The position numbers and the translations under genes are program-made. From assembly GCA_913031285.1 (NCBI GenBank), contig CAJWEI010000010.1, positions 1 through 64,000 on the forward strand: DNA of 64,000 bases, given 5' to 3'. The notes under the pieces were generated by a model. It searched no databases. It saw only the letters and a program-made list of their open reading frames with translations, and was not told the origin of the DNA. Origin of the DNA: an uncultured Alphaproteobacteria bacterium. Its GTDB lineage: Bacteria > Pseudomonadota > Alphaproteobacteria > Rhodobacterales > Rhodobacteraceae. Shown piece after piece: positions 49,183 through 59,228 of this stretch (position 1 is the first letter of the stretch; each line of letters starts with the position of its first letter).

Positions 49183-50148
49183 ATGATGCAGGAATGGACA
49201 AAAACGGATGCTGCCACCGTTTCTATAAATTTTCTTTTATTTGATCGTTTTTCAAATATGTGTTTAGCTAATTGTCTTGAACCGATACGCGCTGCAAATA
49301 CTTTGATCGGCCGAGAAATTTACACTTGGCGATTTCTAAGCTTGGAAGGACAAACTGTCTCGTCTTCAAGCGGTCTGCCAGTACTGTCTCAAGGTAAACT
49401 GAGCAATATGGGACATTGTGATTATTTATTCATTTTAACAAGCTACGACTATCACCTACATGACACAGTACAATGTCGCAAAGCACTGCAGGATAGCGCA
49501 CGCAAATCCAAGACTATTGTCGGTCTCGATACAGGACCTTGGCTTATGGCATCCTCGGGTTTGCTAGAGGGACGCCGTGCAACATTGCATTGGGAAATTA
49601 TAGACAGCTTTTCTGAAAAGTTTCTCAATATAGATACTGTGCGTCATCGTGTTGTGAAAGACGGCAATCGTATTACATGCGCGGGTGCAATGTCTGCTTT
49701 TGATCTGACACGCACCATGATTGAAGATCATCTAGGAAGTTCGGTTGCCTTAGATGTCGATGCCATGCTGCTTCGCGATTATCCCTTACCGGCACAGAAT
49801 AGGGGCATCCGATCTGGAGCCAGAAGCACTTTACAACGGGCAATTGCGGCTATGCAAGCAAACGTAGAGCGTCCACTGACCATAACTGAAATTGCAAAAA
49901 TAGCATCCTGCCCTCCCAAGACGTTAGAGCGTCGGTTCAGAGCAGCATTCGATGCAACACCAGGAAAAGTTTATCGACACATCAGGCTAACAGTTGCCAG
50001 ACAATTAGTTGAAACTACATCACTGAGCATTTCTGAAATCTCTTTACGTTCCGGTTATGAAAGTGCAGCGTCCATGAGCCGAGCGTTCCGGCGTAGGTTT
50101 GGAGCTCCCCCGCGGGAATTAGCCCAAAGTTATCGATCAGCCCGGTAG
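49183..50148 (+). CDS. GlxA-family AraC-type regulator of carnitine genes (CdhR-like)
   Basis: A 321-residue regulator with a PfpI-like N-terminal half ([46 protein letters not shown]) and a C-terminal AraC DNA-binding pair ([37 protein letters not shown]). It is divergent from the BKACE gene across about 80 bases, the place where Pseudomonas has the carnitine regulator CdhR. Control of the operon by carnitine is therefore likely. Its 3' end overlaps the end of rlmE by 19 bases on the opposite strand. Confidence 0.87.
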   Translation: MMQEWTKTDAATVSINFLLFDRFSNMCLANCLEPIRAANTLIGREIYTWRFLSLEGQTVSSSSGLPVLSQGKLSNMGHCDYLFILTSYDYHLHDTVQCRKALQDSARKSKTIVGLDTGPWLMASSGLLEGRRATLHWEIIDSFSEKFLNIDTVRHRVVKDGNRITCAGAMSAFDLTRTMIEDHLGSSVALDVDAMLLRDYPLPAQNRGIRSGARSTLQRAIAAMQANVERPLTITEIAKIASCPPKTLERRFRAAFDATPGKVYRHIRLTVARQLVETTSLSISEISLRSGYESAASMSRAFRRRFGAPPRELAQSYRSAR

Positions 50149-50852
50149 CCAGTCGCAACCACAAATTTTTCTGAACTATCTGCACGGCTTGCCGGAGGCT
50201 TTACATTTAAGACTTTTGTAAAACGCTGTTTCAGAATTTTTTGTAAATCACCCTCCGCTCCGCCTGTCAGAACTTTAGCAACAAATGTGCCACCAGAATC
50301 TAAAACATCAAATGCAAAATAAGCTGCTGCTTCACAAAGCATGATGATACGTAAATGGTCAGTTTTTTTATGCCCCGAACTGGCAGCAGCCATATCAGAC
50401 AACACAACATCAGCAGGGCCATTCAGCCAATTCCTTAACTTTTCATCCGAATTGCCAGCCAAGAAATCTAGCTGATGAATTTCGGCACCAGGTATTGGAT
50501 CAATTTCTTGCAAATCTACGCCTAAAACACGACCAACCTTTTTGGAGGTTCTGTCGCCAAGCGCATTTGTGCGCCTCACTGCAACTTGACACCATCCCCC
50601 CGGAGCACAACCAAGATCAATTACCCTAGCGCCTGGGACCAAAAACTTATATTTGTCATCAAGCTCCATGATTTTAAAGGCTGCACGTCCTCTGTACCCC
50701 TGGGCATGAGCACGTTTGACGTATGGATCATTCAATTGACGTTCTAGCCAGCGTACCTGAGCGACTGTTTTGCCTTTAGCATTTTTGACTTTGACCTTTA
50801 GATCCCGCTGACCGCGACCGGAATTATTTTCAGATTTACCCATCATTAACAA
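50130..50852 (-). CDS. rlmE: 23S rRNA (uridine-2'-O)-methyltransferase
   Basis: An FtsJ/RrmJ-type enzyme that methylates U2552 of 23S rRNA during 50S assembly. The 240 residues contain the S-adenosylmethionine motif [15 protein letters not shown] near residue 85. The catalytic K-D-K-E set is covered by [23 protein letters not shown] and [10 protein letters not shown]. It overlaps the Ppx/GppA gene by seven bases. Confidence 0.94.
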   Translation of the reverse strand: MLMMGKSENNSGRGQRDLKVKVKNAKGKTVAQVRWLERQLNDPYVKRAHAQGYRGRAAFKIMELDDKYKFLVPGARVIDLGCAPGGWCQVAVRRTNALGDRTSKKVGRVLGVDLQEIDPIPGAEIHQLDFLAGNSDEKLRNWLNGPADVVLSDMAAASSGHKKTDHLRIIMLCEAAAYFAFDVLDSGGTFVAKVLTGGAEGDLQKILKQRFTKVLNVKPPASRADSSEKFVVATGYRADR

Positions 50853-51958
50853 GGAGCATCCTCTAACACGCCGTCGGCACTCATCTGTGCATAAAGCAAT
50901 CCCTCGCGCAGACCTCGATCCGCAACAGATAAGCGATCAGTTGGCCAACACCGCAATAGCGCCTGCAGTATTGCAGAACCGGACATAATCAAGGCATGCC
51001 GATCATTGCCAATTCTGGGATCATTACGCCGGCCATCAGGACCAAGTTCAAGATAAGAGCCTATCACCTGATTAATCTCATGGGATGTCATTCTAAAACC
51101 ATCTACTTTCGTGCGGTCATATCGATTCAGCCCCAAATGACTCGCTGCAACAGTTGTCACGGTACCAGAGGTCCCAATGATCTGAAACCCATTCTTTTCT
51201 TGAGAGTTTTTATAGGGAGTAAAATTGACCAAATAATCTTCAAAATGGCAACTCATCAGAGCAAAGCGTGCCCCATCATCCTCAACATCATTGAAACAAT
51301 CTCTGAGGGTGGCTACTCCGAGAGGTACACTGATCCAGTCAACAACATTGGCAGCTGGAAATAGGCTTTCATCATTATGAAACCCCGCGTGAAGCCGCAT
51401 GATAGCGCGAGGGCGCTCGCGGGCCAAGAGTTTCGATAAATCGATCCACACAAGTTCAGTTGAGCCACCACCGATATCTATGACCAAAAGTTGCTCAGTT
51501 CGCTTACTCACGAGGGGCGCACAGGAAATAACGGCAAGACGCGCCTCTTCCTCCGCCTGGATTATATCCAATTTCAGCCCAGTTTCGCGAAGAACACGTT
51601 TCTGAAACTCGCTAGAGTTTGAGGCACGACGGCACGCCTCAGTTGCAACAAGTCGCATCCTTTTGACTCGATGACGCTTTAATTTCTGTTGGCATACGCG
51701 TAATGCTTGAATTGTTCGGTTCATAGAGCTTCTGCTGAGCTTACCTGTCTTTTCAAGACCGATACCAAGCTGCACAGACTTCGAAAAACTGTCGATCACA
51801 TGAAACTGACTGCCCTTAGGCTGGGCAATTAGCATTCTGCAACTATTTGTGCCCAGATCCAGAGCGGCATATAGCTCGTTTGGATTGGGCGAAGTAAACG
51901 TTGGGCTTTCGACCACCTTTGGGAAAGCGCCTGCACTTTTGGGACGCTTAGGCGCCAT
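50846..51958 (-). CDS. Ppx/GppA family phosphatase
   Basis: A 370-residue actin-fold phosphatase of the exopolyphosphatase / guanosine pentaphosphatase family. The two phosphate loops are [17 protein letters not shown] and [15 protein letters not shown], and [14 protein letters not shown] lies between them. Its length is the short form without the HD domain. Polyphosphate and (p)ppGpp turnover are both possible. It is cotranscribed with rlmE. Confidence 0.9.
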   Translation of the reverse strand: MAPKRPKSAGAFPKVVESPTFTSPNPNELYAALDLGTNSCRMLIAQPKGSQFHVIDSFSKSVQLGIGLEKTGKLSRSSMNRTIQALRVCQQKLKRHRVKRMRLVATEACRRASNSSEFQKRVLRETGLKLDIIQAEEEARLAVISCAPLVSKRTEQLLVIDIGGGSTELVWIDLSKLLARERPRAIMRLHAGFHNDESLFPAANVVDWISVPLGVATLRDCFNDVEDDGARFALMSCHFEDYLVNFTPYKNSQEKNGFQIIGTSGTVTTVAASHLGLNRYDRTKVDGFRMTSHEINQVIGSYLELGPDGRRNDPRIGNDRHALIMSGSAILQALLRCWPTDRLSVADRGLREGLLYAQMSADGVLEDAPC

Positions 51959-52080
51959 ATTTAACGCCCTCTTTAAATTACACTTGAACCCACGATAGGC
52001 TTACTCGCTCCTTCCCGCAAGTGACCTCAAGCACATTTACCAAAAGAATCTATATTATTTGATACAGACCCACTTAGAGT

Positions 52081-52098
52081 GCCTATTCCCTAATAGGC
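52081..52098. promoter_or_regulatory. Inverted repeat in divergent promoter region
   Basis: A perfect 7-bp inverted repeat, GCCTATT-CCCT-AATAGGC, sits about midway in the 286-base gap between the Ppx/GppA gene and the one-carbon trio. It could be an operator or a small hairpin; there is no T run, so a terminator is unlikely. A second small repeat, GTCGA-AAA-TCGAC, lies at 52177-52189, about 55 bases before the next gene. Confidence 0.4.
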
Positions 52099-52244
52099 AT
52101 TACGGAATTTTCTGAGGCTAGGCTCTCCTTCAAAATCAAAATTATTCAGCTAAAAGTCGCGTTAAGGTCTACATTCGTCGAAAATCGACAGAAGCATGCC
52201 ACCAAGCTGATCTAGAAACAGCAAAGTTTTATGAGGATTCGCAA

Positions 52245-52541
52245 ATGCCCGATATTACGATCGTTTACTGGCGCGATATTCCAGCTCAAGTAATCGTCGG
52301 CAAAGGACGTAATGGATCAAAAAGACAGCTTACAGAGCGCTTTGAGCAAGCGATTGACAGAGCGGCCATGCGCGCTGATATGGTTGGAACGGATGATTAT
52401 CTGACAGAGTGGCGCAAGGGAGGAACTTATTCCCTTGAAGGTGACCCAGAAATGCTTGCACAAAGAGAGGCGGCACGTTTGGAAACTGAGTATACTCCAG
52501 AGCGCATTAGGGCTCTGGTAAATAATTACGGTCGGACATAA
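52245..52541 (+). CDS. Virulence-factor-family small protein
   Basis: A 98-residue protein of the family labelled virulence factor (PF13769 type), recognisable by ITIVYWRDIPAQVIVGKG, KRQLTERFEQAIDRAAM and YLTEWRKG. Its function is unknown despite the name. It is regularly found just before a short methylenetetrahydrofolate reductase and a methyltetrahydrofolate methyltransferase, as here, so a role in one-carbon metabolism is the better guess. AGGA precedes the ATG. Confidence 0.8.
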   Translation: MPDITIVYWRDIPAQVIVGKGRNGSKRQLTERFEQAIDRAAMRADMVGTDDYLTEWRKGGTYSLEGDPEMLAQREAARLETEYTPERIRALVNNYGRT

Positions 52542-52570
52542 ACCGAAAAACAAATCTGTGGGAGGTTACT

Positions 52571-53506
52571 ATGGCGTTGTTAAATTTGAAAAAGAGACCA
52601 TCAAAGACTGCAACAGTCTCCCCAGAACTTGAGAGTTTTCTGAAGGGATATTCGATCGAAGTAATGCCTCGAACGGCAAAAAAAATATCGTCATTTAAAG
52701 AGATACTGCCAAAAGATACACGGGTTTATATTGCCCACTTAGAGGGAACTCCAATCAAGGATATGGTAGCCACTGCCCGCAGAGTTGCGCGCGAAGGCTA
52801 CCCCGTGATGCCGCATTTGCCGGCAAGAATTATAAAAGACCAAGTGACGTTAAAAGATTGGCTAAACCAGTATCGAGGCGAAGCTGATGTGGACCAAGCC
52901 CTTTTGCTTGCAGGAGGTGTTGCCAAGCCGCATGGAGATTTTGAGAGTTCTATGCAGCTTCTTGAGACAGGCCTTTTTGACCAAATGGGGTTTAATAGAC
53001 TGCATGTCGCAGGCCATCCGGAGGGAAATAAAGACATTGATCCAGATGGGTCAACAAAAAACGTTCAAGAAGCGTTGCTTTGGAAACAAAAATTTTCTGA
53101 GCGCACTGATGCGGATATGGCCCTAGCAACTCAATTTACCTTTGAGGCAGCTGCAGTCATCAAATGGGTAGATAATGTTAAAGCGGCAGGCATAGATATA
53201 CCAATCCATATCGGAATTGCCGGACCAGCAAAGCTTCAGATGTTGATAAAATTTGCATTTGCTTGCGGGGTGGGCGCCTCTATAAAAGTTTTACAAAAAC
53301 GAGCAATGGATGTGACTAAACTTCTCTTACCGTATGAACCGACGCAAGTCTTGACAGATTTGGCCAATCACAAGGCTAAAAATCCTGATTTCAACATCAC
53401 AAATGTGCATTTCTTCCCTCTTGGTGGAATCAAAAAAAACGCAATATGGACGATAGAAAATGGTGGGAGCTCAGGCGTTCCCGCCGATAACACTCAAGGA
53501 ACCTAA
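52571..53506 (+). CDS. metF: Methylenetetrahydrofolate reductase, short form
   Basis: A 311-residue TIM-barrel flavoprotein of the MTHFR family that interconverts 5,10-methylene- and 5-methyl-tetrahydrofolate. VYIAHLEGTPIKDMVATARR, YPVMPHLPARIIKD and DVDQALLLAGG are visible. MGFNRLHVAGHPEGNKDI and QFTFEAAAVIKW follow the family pattern. It differs from the usual E. coli MetF and stands within the trio. A GGAGG site precedes the ATG. It is separated from the methyltransferase by two bases. Confidence 0.87.
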   Translation: MALLNLKKRPSKTATVSPELESFLKGYSIEVMPRTAKKISSFKEILPKDTRVYIAHLEGTPIKDMVATARRVAREGYPVMPHLPARIIKDQVTLKDWLNQYRGEADVDQALLLAGGVAKPHGDFESSMQLLETGLFDQMGFNRLHVAGHPEGNKDIDPDGSTKNVQEALLWKQKFSERTDADMALATQFTFEAAAVIKWVDNVKAAGIDIPIHIGIAGPAKLQMLIKFAFACGVGASIKVLQKRAMDVTKLLLPYEPTQVLTDLANHKAKNPDFNITNVHFFPLGGIKKNAIWTIENGGSSGVPADNTQGT

Positions 53507-53508
53507 GA

Positions 53509-54594
53509 ATGACGCGTACGATAGTTGAGTCCCAAACTAAGTCTTCCGTTTTAGGCTTTGACGAGCCGTTCTGCGTGATTGGGGAGAGAATCAACCCCAC
53601 TGGCCGCAAGAAGCTTGCAGCAGAATTGGAAGCAGGGAATTTTTCAACGGTTGAAAAAGACGCTGTCGCTCAAGTCTTAGCCGGAGCAAATATTTTAGAT
53701 ATAAATGCCGGTGTGGTTTACAATTCCAATCCGAACCCCAATGAAACCGAACCTCCACTGATGAAGAAAATGATCGAATTGGTCCAGAGCCTAACAGAAA
53801 CACCACTTTGCATCGATAGTTCAGTTCCAGAGGCTCTGGAAATGGGTTTGCAAACAGCCACGGGCCGTCCCCTGCTGAACTCGGTCACAGGCGAAGAAGA
53901 ACGGCTTGAATTTGTCTTGCCCCTTGTAAAAAAATACAACGTTCCAGTGGTTGCTATTTCAAACGACGACACAGGTATTTCGGAAGATCCAGAAGTTCGC
54001 TTTGCGGTTGCAAAGAAAATAGTCCAAAGAGCCTCAGATTTTGGAATACCTGCTCATGATGTTGTCGTAGATCCTCTAGTGATGCCGGTTGGCGCAATGG
54101 CCACTGCTGGACAACAGGTTTTTGCACTTGTGCGAAAACTACGCGAAGAGCTTGGCGTAAATACGACCTGCGGCGCGTCAAATGTCTCCTTTGGCCTCCC
54201 AAACAGACACGGAATCAACAACGCTTTCTTACCCATGGCAATGGGTGCGGGCATGACCTCTGCGATTATGAACCCAGTCGCCTTACCGATCACCCAAAAT
54301 AAGATCGCTGAGAAAAAAGCAGAATGTGAGGCTGCTGGGATCATTCTGCCTGATGATATGGATGATGAAGCCTTTGTTACTTTTTTTTCCTTAGGTTCCA
54401 CCAAACCGCGTCCTGGAAAAGAAATGGAATCTATTAGAGCGGCGAACTTACTGACGAACAATGACCCCCATGGAGGATCTTGGATCAACTTCAATAAATC
54501 GAGTTTTTCAAGCGGTGAAGCAGGAGCACGCAGCGGCCGGCGCGGCGGTAGACGTAGGGCCTTAACATATCAAGAAACTGACATGTATCGTTAG
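53509..54594 (+). CDS. Methyltetrahydrofolate:corrinoid methyltransferase family protein
   Basis: A 361-residue pterin-binding (DHPS-like) TIM barrel. VIGERINPTGRKKLAAELE is the start, and GANILDINAGV, LCIDSSVPEAL and TTCGASNVSFGLPNRHGIN match MetH pterin domains and AcsE/MtgA proteins. No corrinoid-binding domain is attached. It likely moves methyl groups between methyltetrahydrofolate and a corrinoid protein encoded elsewhere, perhaps for betaine or DMSP methyl groups. The tail GARSGRRGGRRRAL is Arg-rich. Confidence 0.85.
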   Translation: MTRTIVESQTKSSVLGFDEPFCVIGERINPTGRKKLAAELEAGNFSTVEKDAVAQVLAGANILDINAGVVYNSNPNPNETEPPLMKKMIELVQSLTETPLCIDSSVPEALEMGLQTATGRPLLNSVTGEEERLEFVLPLVKKYNVPVVAISNDDTGISEDPEVRFAVAKKIVQRASDFGIPAHDVVVDPLVMPVGAMATAGQQVFALVRKLREELGVNTTCGASNVSFGLPNRHGINNAFLPMAMGAGMTSAIMNPVALPITQNKIAEKKAECEAAGIILPDDMDDEAFVTFFSLGSTKPRPGKEMESIRAANLLTNNDPHGGSWINFNKSSFSSGEAGARSGRRGGRRRALTYQETDMYR

Positions 54595-54681
54595 GAATGC
54601 TGTCTTTGGACTAACGTGATTAGATCGAATTTGGATCATGAACTGGGTCAGGGATTAAAGTTTCATATTAAAAATTTCGCT

Positions 54682-56076
54682 TTAGATATGGATTGCACGG
54701 TCATAGGCGTCCAGCACGCTTTCATGCATCATTTCTGATAAAGTTGGATGAGGGAATACAGTTTCCGTTAAATCTTGCTCAGTGGTTTCAAGTTTGCGAC
54801 CAACAATGTAGCCTTGTATCAGCTCCGTGACTTCTGCCCCTACCATATGTGCCCCAAGCAATTCTCCAGTTTTTACGTCAAAAATAGTTTTCACTATTCC
54901 TTCGGCCTCACCCAAAGCAATTGCCTTACCATTTCCCATAAATGGGAATCTGCCGACCTTGACAGAATACCCAGCTTTCTGCGCCTTTTCTTCGGTATAA
55001 CCGACGCTGGCAACTTGGGGATGGCAATAAGTGCATCCAGCAATACTTTCCGGCTTGACCGGATGTGGATTTAATCCAGCAATAAGTTCAGCGACCATAA
55101 CCCCTTCGTGGCTGGCTTTATGAGCCAGCCAAGGAGCACCGGCAATATCTCCAATTGCGAAAATGCCCGGAGCAGAAGTTCGACAATACGCGTCAGTCAC
55201 AACGTGTGATTTTTTGACAGATATGCCCATGTCTTCCAAGCCAAGGTTTTCTACATTTCCAACGATTCCTACAGCCGAAATGACAGTGTCATAAATTTCT
55301 TTAATTAGCTTCCCATCTTGCTCGATATACGCAGTAACTTTACCCCCTCTACGGTCTAATTTCTTAACAAACGCTTTTCGAAGTAATTGCATTCCCTGTT
55401 TTTCAAATTGTTTCTGAGCAAAGGCGCTGATTTCCGCATCCTCACCAGGGAGAATTCGGTCCAAAACCTCAACAACGCTAGTGTCAGCGCCAAGCGTATT
55501 ATAAAAACTGGCAAATTCTATTCCAATAGCACCTGAGCCTATAACAAGAAGCTTTTTGGGCATTCTTTGCGGGCGCAAGGCGTCCTTATAGTTCCAAACT
55601 AAGTCTGTGTCTGCCTCTAAACCCGGTAATTCACGCGCCCGTGCGCCTGTGGCCAGTACAATATTCTTTGCATTTAGAATTTGCACCCCCTTCGCGCTGG
55701 TAACTTCTACTTTACCTTTACCGCTAAGTCTGGCGGTCCCCATGATCGAGTGTACTTTATTTTTCTTCATTAAAAAGCCAACACCTTGGCTCAATTGGTT
55801 TGCCACCTTGCGCGACCTATCTACAACAGCCTTTAAATCATAGCTTATGTTGTCAGCAGACAAGCCGAACTCTTTAGCCCTATGCATGAGGTGAAAGACT
55901 TCCGCCGAGCGCAGCATCGCTTTGGTAGGAATACATCCCCAATTTAGGCATATACCACCCATGTGCTCACGCTCAATAATCGCAACATGCATTCCAAGCT
56001 GCGATGCCCTAACAGCAGATACGTATCCACCTGGACCCGCACCGATCACCACCAGATCAAAAGAGTTTGAGGACAT
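54682..56076 (-). CDS. lpdA: Dihydrolipoyl dehydrogenase
   Basis: The E3 flavoprotein of 2-oxoacid dehydrogenase complexes. The 464 residues start with the FAD site VVIGAGPGGYVSAVRASQLG. The redox disulfide is in GGICLNWGCIPTKAM near residue 45. The NAD site is LLVIGSGAIGIEFASFYNTLG near 175, and the active-site His and Glu are in FPHPTLSEMMHES. No lipoyl or decarboxylase genes are next to it, so it may serve several complexes. Confidence 0.95.
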   Translation of the reverse strand: MSSNSFDLVVIGAGPGGYVSAVRASQLGMHVAIIEREHMGGICLNWGCIPTKAMLRSAEVFHLMHRAKEFGLSADNISYDLKAVVDRSRKVANQLSQGVGFLMKKNKVHSIMGTARLSGKGKVEVTSAKGVQILNAKNIVLATGARARELPGLEADTDLVWNYKDALRPQRMPKKLLVIGSGAIGIEFASFYNTLGADTSVVEVLDRILPGEDAEISAFAQKQFEKQGMQLLRKAFVKKLDRRGGKVTAYIEQDGKLIKEIYDTVISAVGIVGNVENLGLEDMGISVKKSHVVTDAYCRTSAPGIFAIGDIAGAPWLAHKASHEGVMVAELIAGLNPHPVKPESIAGCTYCHPQVASVGYTEEKAQKAGYSVKVGRFPFMGNGKAIALGEAEGIVKTIFDVKTGELLGAHMVGAEVTELIQGYIVGRKLETTEQDLTETVFPHPTLSEMMHESVLDAYDRAIHI

Positions 56077-56146
56077 ATTTTACTCCAAGAGATAAATTCC
56101 GTTTAATATTAAACTATTATTTTTGGAACTTCAATGAGCGGATCGA

Positions 56147-56722
56147 TTAACTTACCTTATCTAGCTCACGCAGGGTCAAACCATATCCACCTCGGTCCAA
56201 ATATTCGCGCTCAACAGGAGTAAATCTGCGTTCGAGTGCATCATTTCTATAAGGAAACCTGCCAAATTGGCGAATGACTTCACGGTGCGCCTTGGCATGG
56301 ATAAGATTTGAATCACCAGTTACCGTCATTCTCGCATGTATCAATCGCACACACCGATCCTGATCATAAAGGTTTTCAGAATGCATTAAGGGAAGATAAA
56401 AAAACTGTCGCACAGGTTCATCAATCCTTAGGTCCCATCCTCGTTTAATCGAAGATTTTGCTGCTGAAAGTCCAGCCTTGTCTGACGCAAATGCTCGTTT
56501 GGAACCTCTAAACATATTTCGCGGGAACTGGTCTGCAAGAATGATATAAGCACACGCTCCGCTGGGGTAGGTAAGCCAAAGCCCAAAAGCACCCATTTTT
56601 AGTTGAGACCAACCTTTGAGAAATCGGTCGCGAATTTCAGAATCTAGCCTTTCGTCAGTTGCATACCAGCTTTCTGGACCAGCTTTATCTAGCCAAAAGT
56701 CTAGCACCTCATCAGGTGACAT
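56147..56722 (-). CDS. DUF924 family protein
   Basis: A 191-residue helical protein with the DUF924 pattern. It starts VLDFWLDKAGPESWYATDERLD. LILADQFPRNMFRGSKRAFASD, FFYLPLMHSENLYDQ and FGRFPYRNDALERRFTPVE follow. The family is thought to be tetratricopeptide-like, and its function is unknown. It lies upstream of lpdA on the same strand, a neighbourhood I recall from other Rhodobacteraceae. Confidence 0.87.
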   Translation of the reverse strand: MSPDEVLDFWLDKAGPESWYATDERLDSEIRDRFLKGWSQLKMGAFGLWLTYPSGACAYIILADQFPRNMFRGSKRAFASDKAGLSAAKSSIKRGWDLRIDEPVRQFFYLPLMHSENLYDQDRCVRLIHARMTVTGDSNLIHAKAHREVIRQFGRFPYRNDALERRFTPVEREYLDRGGYGLTLRELDKVS

Positions 56723-56827
56723 ATTTGAATCTCTTTTCTGCTTTCTTTTTATATATTTATGTCTATTTTTTCAAAAATGAAACAACTTTTAACACTAAGG
56801 GACACATAAATGGGTGATCATGCAGTA

Positions 56828-58081
56828 TTAAGCGCTGTCTTCAGCAGATGAAACTTCGATAGCGTATTCCTGTGCAATTTCCAGTACCACAAGCGACGCA
56901 GTTGGTGCCACCGCTGCATAGAAACCAGACTCAACAGAAGTCACAGCAGCACGTTGGGTCATCCGGTAAATTGAATAGATAGTGAGAACCGCTACTAAAG
57001 CGAAAATAACCAAAAAGAAGCCGATCGGGCCGAACTGCCCCATAACCCAGCCAACGACTAAAGGACCACTAATTGCACCGATCCCGTGTATAAATAAGAG
57101 ACCGCTGGAAGCTGCAACCATATCATCAAAATCGACAAAGTCGTTCGTATGGGCGATTAAAAGCGAATAAAGTGGGTTTGACATGCCCCCTACTAGGAAC
57201 GCCGCGATAAACAATATATTATAGTTTTCCCAGCCAAATATTCCCAACATCGCTCCAACACCGCAGGTTGAACTCACCAATGCAATCAAAACGCGGCGAT
57301 CCATTCGGTCGGAAAACCAGCCAATTGGATACTGCAGAAAAATTGCACCTATATAAAAAGATGCCACAAAAAATGATATTTGGCTGAGGTCCAAACCAGC
57401 TTCAGCCCCAAACACCGCCGCCATGCCAAACTGCGTCGAGAACACCCCGCCCAATAGAAACATTCCTACGCAACCCAAAGGAGACGTATCTATTAATTTT
57501 TTCAAACTCATTGGGTTAGTCCGCTCAAACGCCGGTGTTGGACTTATGGATAATAAGATTGGTGCAAACGAGATGGATACACAAATTGAAATCATAATGA
57601 AAAGTACAAAGCCAGCCGGATCAGCGACCAAAAGTAAGCCTTGTCCAGCCACCATACCAACAGTTTGAATAATCATATACAAAGAAATCGACTGACCACG
57701 GTTTTCGTTTGTGGATGCATCGTTTAACCAGCTCTCCGCGGTAACATAAACTCCACAAAAGCAAAATCCTAAGATAACTCGGCCAATGGCCCACACCCAA
57801 GGATCGACAAACAACGGGAAAAGAATAAGAACCGCTGAAATAAATGAACCAAGGGCCGCAAACACTCTGACGTGACCAACACGTCTGATCAAATCCGGAG
57901 CCAAACGGGTTGCAGCCAGAAACCCTACAAAATATGCGGACATTATGACCGATATTTCAAAAGTTGAAAATCTTTCTATTTCGCCACGTATGCCCAAAAG
58001 CGTTCCATGCAAACCATTACCAATCATTAAAAGGAGCATGCCGAGCAGAAGAGCCCAAGAATTAACTAGAACTGATAACAT
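56828..58081 (-). CDS. Major facilitator superfamily transporter
   Basis: A 417-residue membrane protein with about 12 membrane segments. Typical MFS inter-helix motifs are APDLIRRVGHVRVFAALGS (loop 2-3) and YPIGWFSDRMDRRVL (loop 8-9). The substrate is unknown. AESWLNDASTNENRGQSISLY resembles a subgroup sometimes annotated YcaD-like. It is probably expressed alone or with queA upstream. Confidence 0.85.
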   Translation of the reverse strand: MLSVLVNSWALLLGMLLLMIGNGLHGTLLGIRGEIERFSTFEISVIMSAYFVGFLAATRLAPDLIRRVGHVRVFAALGSFISAVLILFPLFVDPWVWAIGRVILGFCFCGVYVTAESWLNDASTNENRGQSISLYMIIQTVGMVAGQGLLLVADPAGFVLFIMISICVSISFAPILLSISPTPAFERTNPMSLKKLIDTSPLGCVGMFLLGGVFSTQFGMAAVFGAEAGLDLSQISFFVASFYIGAIFLQYPIGWFSDRMDRRVLIALVSSTCGVGAMLGIFGWENYNILFIAAFLVGGMSNPLYSLLIAHTNDFVDFDDMVAASSGLLFIHGIGAISGPLVVGWVMGQFGPIGFFLVIFALVAVLTIYSIYRMTQRAAVTSVESGFYAAVAPTASLVVLEIAQEYAIEVSSAEDSA

Positions 58082-58166
58082 TGATGCTTCCTTGCAATAT
58101 AAATATTTGAAAAACCCGGCTCTACTATTCCCCTTGAAGCAAATAACAGCTCCTTACTAACCCAAA

Positions 58167-59222
58167 TCACCGTTTAGGGATCAAAAGCGACGCATCTCCA
58201 TAAGAAAAAAACCGATATCTTTTTTCTATTGCATGCTGATAAATTTCTCTAATCGTCTCAGCCCCCATTAAGGCAGAAACAAGCATTAATAATGTCGACT
58301 TAGGAAGATGGAAATTGGTCATTAAACCGTCTGCAACGCAAAATTTATATCCCGGATATATGAAGATGTCTGTCTCACCGGACCAACACGAGATGTCACC
58401 AGTTTCTGCCGCCGCCGTTTCGATTAATCGCAAAGCAGTTGTTCCTACAGCGAGTACACGTCCACCAGACCTATGCGTTTGTTTTATTTCATATGCGGCC
58501 TGTTCGCAAACCTCACCGTATTCAGAATGCATTTTATGGGTCTTTATATCATTTACTTTTACCGGCAAAAAAGTTCCCGCACCGACATGCAGTGTAACGT
58601 AACTAATCTCAATACCCCTATTTGAAAAAGCTGTTAAAATCCCTTCATCGAAATGTAAAGAAGCCGTAGGTGCAGCGACTGATCCAGGAGTTTTTGCAAA
58701 GACGGTTTGATAATCTTCACGATCCAGCGCGTCAGTTAAACGCTTTGAGGCAATGTAGGGTGGCAAGGGCATTTCACCAGCCAAGTCTAAAGCAGCAAAT
58801 AAAGCTTTTTTATCAAGGTTAAACCTCAATTTCGCCTGACCTTCGGATTTCTCAATCAATTCAGCGCTGAGGCCATGCTCAAAGGTAATACTCTCGCCGG
58901 TCACTACCTTTTTCAGGGGTTTGATTAAACATGACCAAAGACCTTCAACATCTGGTTTCAACAAGGTAACTTCCACAGACGCCTCGCCTCCCTGAACAGT
59001 TTTCAGTCGGATACGCTTGCCTTTTAAGCGCGCAGGGATGACTTTGGTATCATTCAAAACCAAACGATCACCTGGGTGGAGTATGTCCGTTAATTCAAAC
59101 ACTTTTTTGTCATGAATTTGATTATTTTCGCACCACAAAAGGCGCGAACTACTACGGGGCGACACAGGACGGGTTGCGACAAGGTCTTCAGGTAACTCGA
59201 AGTCAAAATCACTTAACTGCAC
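58167..59222 (-). CDS. queA: S-adenosylmethionine:tRNA ribosyltransferase-isomerase
   Basis: Transfers and isomerises the ribosyl group of S-adenosylmethionine onto 7-aminomethyl-7-deazaguanine in tRNA, making epoxyqueuosine. The 351 residues start [67 protein letters not shown] and [16 protein letters not shown] are all QueA hallmarks. It follows the AsmA-like gene by six bases. Confidence 0.96.
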   Translation of the reverse strand: MQLSDFDFELPEDLVATRPVSPRSSSRLLWCENNQIHDKKVFELTDILHPGDRLVLNDTKVIPARLKGKRIRLKTVQGGEASVEVTLLKPDVEGLWSCLIKPLKKVVTGESITFEHGLSAELIEKSEGQAKLRFNLDKKALFAALDLAGEMPLPPYIASKRLTDALDREDYQTVFAKTPGSVAAPTASLHFDEGILTAFSNRGIEISYVTLHVGAGTFLPVKVNDIKTHKMHSEYGEVCEQAAYEIKQTHRSGGRVLAVGTTALRLIETAAAETGDISCWSGETDIFIYPGYKFCVADGLMTNFHLPKSTLLMLVSALMGAETIREIYQHAIEKRYRFFSYGDASLLIPKR

Positions 59223-59228
59223 AGAGTA

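Noticed and set aside
51959-52244. A riboswitch (SAM, SAH or cobalamin type) before the one-carbon trio
   Set aside because: Only two short inverted repeats are present; none of the conserved cores of these riboswitches could be traced.
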